From Cricetomys ansorgei (lineage: Eukaryota > Chordata > Mammalia > Rodentia > Nesomyidae): 64,000 nucleotides of DNA. Shown here in pieces: positions 57,532 to 64,000 of this stretch. The notes beneath the pieces were generated by a model. The model had not been told where the DNA came from and ran no database searches. It saw only the letters and a list, made by a program, of their open reading frames with translations. Made by a program: the position numbers and the translations under genes. Every line of letters begins with the position of its first letter. Position 1 is the stretch's first letter. The DNA lies in assembly GCA_026225945.1 (NCBI GenBank), contig JAMJFZ010004061.1, forward strand, positions 21,129,001 to 21,193,000, read 5' to 3'.

Positions 57532-57686
57532 GCCGGGCAGTGGTGGCGCACACCATTAATCCCAGCACTTGGGAGACACAGGCAGGCAGATCTCTTGTGT
57601 TTGAGGCCAGCCTGGTCTACAGAGTGAGTTCCAGGACAGCCAGGGTTACAACAGAGAAACCTGTCTCGAAACCTCCCCTCCCCAAA
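57532..57686 (+). repeat. B1 SINE, the best-preserved copy
   Basis: GCCGGGCAGTGGTGGCGCAC, ATTAATCCCAGCACTTGGGA, GTGAGTTCCAGGACAGCCAG and GTTACAACAGAGAAAC (57645-57660), then CTGTCTCGAAA. Retained CpGs and near-consensus sequence suggest recent insertion. Confidence 0.95.
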
Positions 57687-57989
57687 AAAGCCTCATAGTA
57701 AAGAGGGGAAGAGTATATGAGTAATAGCTATCCAAATCTGATTTTATTCATTATTTCTTAGTTTTTATTTTGATGGGAGGATTGAACTGCCATGTTCATC
57801 TGTTATAACACTCATCTGGTAATAATTGGAGCTGTAGACAGCAAATGAGCATTACACCGTGTCACATTTTTATGGCTTTTCTTCATGACAGTGATTTCAG
57901 AAAGCAAACATTTTGCTGTCTGTGTCTTATTCTTTGAAAGCATTCTTTTTGGCTATAAGATGGTTATTCTGTTGCACAGTTAGACCTCT

Positions 57990-58150
57990 CGTTTACTGAG
58001 CACTTCTGGGTGTCAGGCACCGAGCTCAGCACCAGTTGCTGTGCTGTCCTTTGAGGTGTATAACCTCAGTTGAGGAGACTGAGCTTAAGACAAAGCAGTT
58101 TTGTCAAAGAGCACAAATTGGGATTGGAGTCAGGTCTTTCTGACTCCCAT
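57990..58150 (+). repeat. MIR SINE
   Basis: TTTACTGAGCACTTCTGGGT, GTCAGGCACCGAGCTCAGCA, TTGAGGAGACTGAGCTTAAG and TTGGAGTCAGGTCTTTCTGA are in MIR order. Confidence 0.8.
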
Positions 58151-58733
58151 ATTTTTGTCAACAAACTGGAAGTCTAAAAGAAAAGTTAAATACAGTTTTC
58201 CAGTAGAATATTCTGTGGCCAGTGAAGTTGTGGGATTTACAGTATCTGTGTAATAACTTAGTGTTTGTTTGATAGAGATTTACAAGGAAATGTTGGTAAT
58301 AGTTTTAAACAGTTGTAGGATCTTATCTTTGTATCATTTTTTTGTAAAATGCCACTTAATCCAGAGTCCCCTCTTATAATTAGTGTAGGAGAGCAGAATT
58401 CTTGTAGATATGAAACTGCCGTGGAGCACAAACAGCGAGAAAACTGACATCTTCGTGCATAACATGCACATAACATGCTCAGTAGTCTTTGACATCGACC
58501 AAAAGCCATTTCTCCTGAACTCGGGCCAGGGCTGACGGAATCTCTTCTCTACTCTTGAAAGCTAAAGTCTTCTTAGGATAACTTAAACATGTAATGTGGT
58601 GTCCTTGGGGTGTCCTGTGCACAGAGCTGCCCCCCGCCCCCACCCCATAGAGGAAGCTCATTAGGACATACGCTAGTGTTATGATTAAGTTTTCATGTGT
58701 TGCTCAGTTTTGATGCTAATCTTTATATATCTG

Positions 58734-58766
58734 TATGTATGTGTGTGCACACGCACACATGTGCAT
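58734..58766 (+). repeat. Alternating purine-pyrimidine tract beside exon 2
   Basis: The tract reads GTATGTATGTGTGTGCACAC followed by GCACACATGTGCA, nearly strictly alternating and partly palindromic. It ends less than 20 bases before the acceptor. Confidence 0.85.
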
Positions 58767-58783
58767 TTTTTTTCCCTCTGCAG

Positions 58784-58888
58784 CACCAATGTGGTTATGA
58801 ATTATTCAGAGATTGAGTCTAAGGTTCGAGAAGCAACGAATGATGATCCTTGGGGACCCTCTGGACAGCTCATGGGAGAGATTGCCAA
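58784..58888 (+). CDS. Clint1: Clint1 coding exon 2 (residues 14-49)
   Basis: The 105-base exon encodes the first part of the ENTH domain, from TNVVMNYSEIESKVREATND through the PWGPSGQLMGEIAK block typical of ENTH/ANTH-like proteins. The acceptor is a T-rich tract ending CTCTGCAG at 58783. The donor is CAA followed by GTAAGT at 58889, a near-perfect U1 site. The exon starts by completing Ala14 (GC+C) and ends with two bases of Lys49. A 28-base alternating purine-pyrimidine tract lies just upstream of the pyrimidine tract. Confidence 0.96.
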
Positions 58889-59418
58889 GTAAGTGGTAAT
58901 TTGACTCAACAGTGCAGAAAGAATCAAAGTGTCTTTACACAGAAAGTAAAGTTTGCTTTCAGTTTTAAACTGTTTAACTACCAACCATGCATTCTGCATA
59001 ATCCACTTTGATTATAGTGTGGAGAGTTATATAGGTTCCAGTCCCATTAAAAACTAGCTTTCAAAAATGTGTCAGTCAATTTTAGAGGCTCACTATAACT
59101 TTCCATGCAAATTTTGAAGAACATGTGTAAAATACTTGAAGTAAAAATTACGATTTTTTTCTTGGTGATAATGTGGGGACCGAAGCCATGAATGAAAAAA
59201 TTTACAGAATGGCATGGTAATTCCTGGCCTCGTAGATGTGCTGGGTGCTGCCCATCTGTATAAGAGGAGGCATGTTTTAGGAGGAATGTCATTAAAATTT
59301 GATTTAGGCTTATTTTTTTTAAGCTATTTAGTCAGTCCAGAGGACCCTAGAGCAAGCCTGCCATCTACTGTCAAAGTTAACCTACTACAAATGCCTGAGG
59401 AAAACTCCTTTTTTTCAG

Positions 59419-59515
59419 GGCTACCTTTATGTATGAACAGTTCCCAGAACTTATGAACATGCTTTGGTCCCGAATGCTAAAAGACAACAAAAAGAACTGG
59501 AGAAGAGTTTATAAG
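59419..59515 (+). CDS. Clint1: Clint1 coding exon 3 (residues 49-81)
   Basis: The 97-base exon completes Lys49 and encodes ATFMYEQFPELMNMLWSRML followed by KDNKKNWRRVYK, the central helices of the ENTH domain including the conserved tryptophan and the basic KKNWRR segment. The acceptor is TTTTTTCAG ending at 59418. The donor is AAG followed by GTACGG, weaker than the other donors at +5 and +6. The intron after it is phase 0. Confidence 0.96.
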
Positions 59516-60179
59516 GTACGGTGGGAGCCCACGGGAGTGAGTGTTGACAGTTTAGAAGTGATTGCAGTCTGCTAAGCCCTAGACTTTCCCGAGGCACACC
59601 AAGAGGTGGCCGTGTCTGCAGTCATAAACACCTCTTCATACTGCAGAGTGTTTGCAAACTTGTGTTCTTTTAAATACTGAAGGCTTTTATTATTTCTTAC
59701 AATTTTTTCTACTAAATCTCTTTGGGTGTTTCTGAGTTTTGAGTCTCTGATCATATGCATGTTTCCTTCATGAGCATTTGAGATAAAAACCAGTCTCGTG
59801 TTTGTCACCTCTGTGTAAAACTTTAATTTATAGTTGTATTATAATAGTAGTCAGTAGAACAAAGTATGCTAGTTGTGACTACATTTGGGACTGGGAAATA
59901 TACAGACTAATTGACATTTTCATCTAGGAATGTACTTTTTGTGAGATTCATTTAATTTAGTTTTGATTCCGTATTTCTAAAACAAGGTGATGGTCTTTCT
60001 CATCATATTTTCCTGCTCCTCAAAATTTATTTTCAAAGTATGCTATGTGCCAAATAGTATTCATGTTAACTAACATGCTGCTTGCCAAAACAGTATTTGT
60101 ATGTGAAACTTGAGACATTTTGATTCTCAAGATTAAAAACCTGATTTAGCTGGAATTTGCTGCTGTTATGTGTGTGAGT

Positions 60180-60470
60180 AGTGTGCACGTGTATGTGTGT
60201 TGGATGTGTATGGAGGCCAGAGTGTTGCCTCCTGTGTCTTCCTCAGGCACTCCGCATTATTTTCTGAGCAGGATCTCGCTGAACTCAGAGCTTTCTGATT
60301 CAGCTAGTGTACCCAGCTTGTCATGGGACAAGCTCCTAAGCACTAGGATTACAGGTGGTAGCCAGGACTGCCTAGCTTTTTATGTGGGTGATGGGAATCT
60401 GAGCTTCTGTTCCCATATTTGCATGGTGAGCATTTTATCCACTAAGCCGAATCCTTATCTCCACCCCCAA
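60180..60470 (-). repeat. B4/RSINE-type composite SINE (intron 3)
   Basis: GTATGGAGGCCAGAGTGTTG, CTAAGCACTAGGATTACAGG and TGGTGAGCATTTTATCCACT match the layout of the elements at 12640 and 41960. From 59516 to 60175 intron 3 shows nothing named. Confidence 0.65.
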
Positions 60471-60500
60471 GTCTATGATTGTTCTGGGGAGTAGTGGGGG

Positions 60501-60640
60501 GACAAGGTCTCTCTATGTAGCCCTGGCTGACCTAGAACTCAATATGTAGGCCAGGCTGGCCTTGAACTCATAGAGAGATCTGTCTGCCTCTGCCTCCCAA
60601 GTACTAGCTAGAATTAAAGGTGTGCACTACCATGTCTGGC
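60501..60640 (-). repeat. B1 SINE
   Basis: GACAAGGTCTCTCTATGTAG, CAGGCTGGCCTTGAACTCAT and CTGCCTCTGCCTCCCAAGTA are reverse B1. Confidence 0.88.
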
Positions 60641-60767
60641 AAATTCTGTTCTTTTTATGATCTCTGTGACCTAAAATACTCACTGGGATTTCACAAATCG
60701 CATATTTTTTTCTAAAATGAGGGTTTTTAAAAGATTGTCATACTACTTTTTCAAAAAATCAGGAAAT

Positions 60768-60880
60768 CTGAGTATAGTGGCACGGGACTATAATCTCAGC
60801 ATTTAGGCTGAATCAGGGGGATTACTGTGAGCTAGAGGCCAGCCAGGGCTGCATGGTAAGACCCTGTCTCAAAACCAACC
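60768..60880 (+). repeat. B1-related SINE
   Basis: GTATAGTGGCACGGGACTAT, AATCTCAGCATTTAGGCTGA and GTAAGACCCTGTCTCAAAAC are PB1-like. Confidence 0.7.
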
Positions 60881-61579
60881 CCTAAAACTCAGTTACCAGT
60901 AAAATGCAAGTGTGTGCTCTCAGTTTCACTCCCCTACACAGACCCTCAGGCATCCAATCACTGTGAAGTGAGGAAGAGTAGTTCCTACTGTGTTCACAGG
61001 ACAGTGCAGGAGCCACTGCTGCCTAATGCCCGAACCCGCTCGTCCTATCGTGAGAAGCCACATACGCATTAGCATCACTTGAAGTTGACATTTTAGCAAA
61101 GTTTTCTAAGATACTTGAATTTTTCCTTTTGTTGGCATTTTTTTAAACCTCATTAGCATCAGAATTAGATTTTAGATTTTATCCGAGGACGGTGCTGCCG
61201 GGTCCTGTAGAGGCAGAACGATCTTCCCATGTTCCTAGTATTTCAGCTCTTAATGCCACAGTGAAAGCTGGGCTGCTCCCCGAAACCTCATGGTTCATTT
61301 GAATCACACACTTCGTGTTGAACATCAGAATTGCTGATTTTTTTTTTAAATCTTGTAATTATTTACTGTACTAGATATCAGAGGAACTTCAGGTTAAAGT
61401 TCAAACTGTGTATTTCAGTCTAACAGAAAGGGAAGGACACGTTCCTCACCACTGCCATGAAGTTCATTTAGTAATGTTGGAGTTTTGTGGGGGGGGGGGG
61501 TTGGTTTTGGTTTTTAACTGTGTACCAAAGCTCTTCCAGAACTTATTTCATTAAGTCATTTGGCTCTTTATATTTTCAG

Positions 61580-61688
61580 TCATTGCTACTCCTAGCTTAC
61601 CTCATAAGAAATGGATCAGAGCGTGTTGTTACAAGTGCCAGAGAACACATTTATGATTTGCGATCCCTGGAAAATTACCACTTTGTAG
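61580..61688 (+). CDS. Clint1: Clint1 coding exon 4 (residues 82-118)
   Basis: The 109-base exon encodes SLLLLAYLIRNGSERVV followed by TSAREHIYDLRSLENYHFV, the hallmark ENTH helix pair in which LLLLAYLIRNGSE is strongly conserved across epsins. The acceptor is TATTTTCAG ending at 61579 and the donor is TAG followed by GTGAGC. Read-through into intron 4 stays open for 13 codons and stops at 61729, so retention of that intron would truncate the protein inside the ENTH domain. A 12-base G run lies about 80 bases upstream of the acceptor. Confidence 0.96.
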
Positions 61689-62543
61689 GTGAGCAATACA
61701 AAAACCTCATAAGCAAATTAAAACAGTAGTTGGAGTTGTCAGTCACCTGAACCAGCTTGGAAGCTTCTCTGCTCTAATTAGCATGTGACTCTTGCTGGTT
61801 GTGTGACGAGTGCAGAATCCAAGGCGTGGGGCCCTAGAGTATTAATTAGTGAAGACAGGAGCTTGCAGAAAGGACTGGCTAATAACAACAGAACCAACAC
61901 AACATGAGTGTTGGGGTTTATATTAAAATATGCACTGGAGACTGGTCCCCTGTGGTGTCCATAAAGGAATAGCTTTAATCATGTGGGAAGAGAAGGTTAG
62001 AGCTCCAAAACACACACATCTGTTTGAAGCTGGGTCCCCCTCCCACCGGATAGTATTTACTGTGCCGCAGCAGCGAGGCCAGGGTGTGTTCTGAATGTGA
62101 ACGCGGCAGAGGGCGGCGAATATTTCATTTAGTAGCCTGCCTTACTTGTACTTGCTGTAAAATGTCAGGGTTTAGTTATACTTAAGTCCTAGTGATTAGT
62201 ATTCCCAAACTTGGGGAAATCAAGACACTCAGGGTGATTTTGGGCCATCAGAATGTTAAAAGTGAGTGGTTCCCTTTTATTTTGTTAAAATACGGTAGAA
62301 AACACTTAGATGCGTTCTGTTCGTCACTACTAGTAATCCTGTCAGTAGATCATGGAGTGACCGTGTCTAGTGCTGCTGGCTAGGGTCATTAAGTCAAATT
62401 AGAACTTAATGCCATCATCTACCTCCTTAAAAAATTTAAAATTTGAAGTTATTTTTGTAGCTGTTTTCATTTTTATTATTTTGAAAGAGTTTGGTACACA
62501 CTAAGAGTTTGTACTGTTTTCTTTCTCCTTTACTATCCTCAAG
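61689..62543. other. Clint1 intron 4, no repeats
   Basis: The 855-base intron contains no recognisable SINE or LINE. CpGs are retained near 62045-62120 (CCACCGGATAG, GCGGCAGAGGGCGGCGAA), and TCTAATTAGCATG at about 61775 resembles a homeodomain site. Confidence 0.5.
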
Positions 62544-62708
62544 ACGAGCATGGCAAGGATCAAGGTATAAACATTCGACAAAAAGTAAAAGAACTGGTCG
62601 AATTTGCTCAGGATGATGACAGGCTCCGAGAAGAGCGAAAGAAAGCAAAGAAGAACAAAGACAAGTATGTTGGGGTCTCCTCTGACAGCATTGGCGGATT
62701 CAGATACA
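62544..62708 (+). CDS. Clint1: Clint1 coding exon 5 (residues 118-172, codon 173 split)
   Basis: The 165-base exon completes Asp118 and encodes EHGKDQGINIRQKVKELVEF, an acidic-to-basic AQDDDRLREERKKAKKNKDK segment, and YVGVSSDSIGGFRY. This covers the last ENTH helices and the first linker residues; the basic KKAKKNKDK run marks the domain end. The acceptor ends CTCAAG (A at -3), less common than CAG or TAG. The donor is ACA followed by GTGAGT, leaving one base of Ser173. The next exon should begin by completing this codon (SERYDPE in the family), and I do not find it before base 64000. Confidence 0.95.
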
Positions 62709-63255
62709 GTGAGTATCAGGGCTAGGCTGCTGCCACCGGGCCTCAGCTTACTTAGCCTTGGGTGGATTTTAAGAGTCATTGAAATACCAAAGACCAAATG
62801 CTATGTTTTCTAGGAATACACAGAATTTTAAAATATATGTAATATCATGTTGACTCCTTTCTGCCTGGATCTTTGGAATCTTTCTATTTTATTGTGGATC
62901 CAAAAAATGTGATTTTAGCCAGTAATACTGGCTAATTGGATAAGTACAAACGTCTTGAGTTAATCAGAGAACAAAGGGAGTATACACCCTCCTCTTAGGA
63001 TTAGTGTTCCTAGAGAAGGAAGCCCCTCTGTTTCCAGCAAGCCAGTTTGATGATGAGGTTGGTCTTTCTAATTCAAAACCAATTTAGCTGTGGTTCCAAA
63101 CAGGTAAATTTCCTACAAGCCCAGGAAGCTTCAGTTCCCTTCCCTTAATTAAGCAATGTATAACCCAGGAAAAGATGGCCGACTATACTGGCCACTTTTC
63201 TTGAGAGTCTGTTGTTGCTTTCTTTGTTGTTTATAACACACTGAAGAACAATTGG

Positions 63256-63362
63256 AAGCCAGGTATGACAGTGCATACCTGTAATCCTAGCAATTGGGAG
63301 GCTGAAGCAGGATAGTAAGTTTGAAACTAATCGGGGCCATACAACAAGACTTAGTCTCTCAC
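63256..63362 (+). repeat. B1-related SINE (intron 5)
   Basis: CAGGTATGACAGTGCATACC, TGTAATCCTAGCAATTGGGA and GGCTGAAGCAGGATAGTAAG are PB1/B1-like; a CTCTCACTCTCTCACTTTCT pyrimidine tract follows. Confidence 0.75.
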
Positions 63363-63722
63363 TCTCTCACTTTCTCTGTCACTCTCCATCCACCCCATTC
63401 ATTCTCCCAGAAGGAAGCTTGAACATTTGTTTCTAATGTTTATTCTTAATGTAAAAATGGTACATTGAGTGCTTGAAACACACAAGAAAAAAGTTCCTTT
63501 TGCTAGTGTGTGTGTTGGGCATATCCTGTTTTCTATGAGCTGTGACATGCCTAGCCAGTGTGTATGTGCAGGCCAGTGCTGTAGCCTTAACATTTGCTCA
63601 GTAAGGCTCTCCAGCTCCTGCCCCTGAGTCTGAGTTTGTTTACATTTGAATTTTATTGAGGTTATTGATCTTTTAGTGGATATTGGTAAAATTTCCTATT
63701 GTCAAGAAGGTGATACACAGTA

Positions 63723-63830
63723 GATGCAGGTAGACCTCTCTGAATTTGAAATCAACCTGGTCGAGATATCAAATTCCAAGCCAGTCAGGGATACATAGTG
63801 AGATATTGTCTAAAAAAAAAAAAAAAAAAA
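63723..63830 (+). repeat. 5'-truncated B1 SINE with A20 tail
   Basis: GCAGGTAGACCTCTCTGAAT, AAATCAACCTGGTCGAGATA and CATAGTGAGATATTGTCT, then about twenty A. Confidence 0.7.
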
Positions 63831-64000
63831 ACTGTCATTTTGGGATTGCCTGTAAAATATCTTCACTCTTTTGTCCCTTTGCTTGCCCACTCTCAGAGAA
63901 AAAATACTGAGTTTAATTGGGTATTGAGAAGTTGTTTTTAACAACAGAAATGTCATACATCACATTAAAGCCAGGTCATGAATTGATGGAGAGTATGTCT

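Larger units (their letters stand above)
26930..64000 (+). other. Clint1: Clint1 (epsinR / enthoprotin) gene, 5' part, runs off the window
   Basis: The transcription unit starts in the CpG island and continues past the window end. Coding exons are 27111-27151, 58784-58888, 59419-59515, 61580-61688 and 62544-62708; introns are 31,632, 530, 2,064 and 855 bases, plus an incomplete fifth. Intron phases are 2, 2, 0, 1 and 1, all consistent. The joined 517 coding bases give an ENTH-domain protein starting MLNMWKVRELVDKATNVV, which I recognise as CLINT1. Known for the family: the protein works in clathrin-coated traffic between the trans-Golgi network and endosomes, binds PI4P and the SNARE Vti1b through its ENTH domain, and binds clathrin, AP-1 and GGA through its tail. 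The full protein is about 625 residues, so roughly the first 28 percent is present. The 5' end given is approximate because the transcription start is inferred from promoter motifs. Confidence 0.95.

Noticed and set aside
61487..61729. 80-codon frame around exon 4 as a separate small gene
   Set aside because: It is Clint1 exon 4 read through its flanking introns. Splice sites at 61579/61580 and 61688/61689 explain the coding part.

Overview
The window is nuclear DNA from a myomorph rodent. The evidence is the dense set of B1, B2, B3, B4 and ID SINEs, rodent L1 3'-UTR pieces and a URR1 hAT element, lying over ancient mammalian MIR, L2, L1M and MER5 remnants. Several B1 copies share a TTACAACAGAGAAA-type variant that differs from the mouse/rat consensus as I remember it. 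This may point to another lineage, but I cannot name the species.

One protein-coding gene is recognised with confidence: the 5' part of Clint1 (CLINT1; epsinR, enthoprotin, epsin-4) on the + strand. A TATA-less CpG-island promoter lies at about 26,780-27,500 and carries a ZNF143/SBS-type motif and an ETS-type site. Five coding exons follow: 27111-27151, 58784-58888, 59419-59515, 61580-61688 and 62544-62708. They join in frame with GT-AG introns and encode residues 1-172 plus the first base of codon 173. That is the whole N-terminal ENTH domain and the start of the linker. The clathrin/adaptor-binding tail lies beyond base 64000. Intron 1 is 31.6 kb.

Bases 1 to about 26,700 look intergenic. 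They hold SINEs, MIR, L2, L1 and MER5 remnants, a nested URR1 transposon, a possible solo LTR, microsatellites and a 39-base T run. I see no convincing gene there, though a few open frames and one isolated CpG cluster deserve a check. Intron 1 is also SINE-rich. It contains an antisense stretch at about 46.2-46.55 kb that reads like a decayed processed pseudogene of unknown parent, and several repeat-poor blocks that could hold regulatory DNA.

I found no tRNA or rRNA gene, no CRISPR array and no novel multi-gene system. The most useful results are the exon map, the promoter motif and the short list of unexplained segments.
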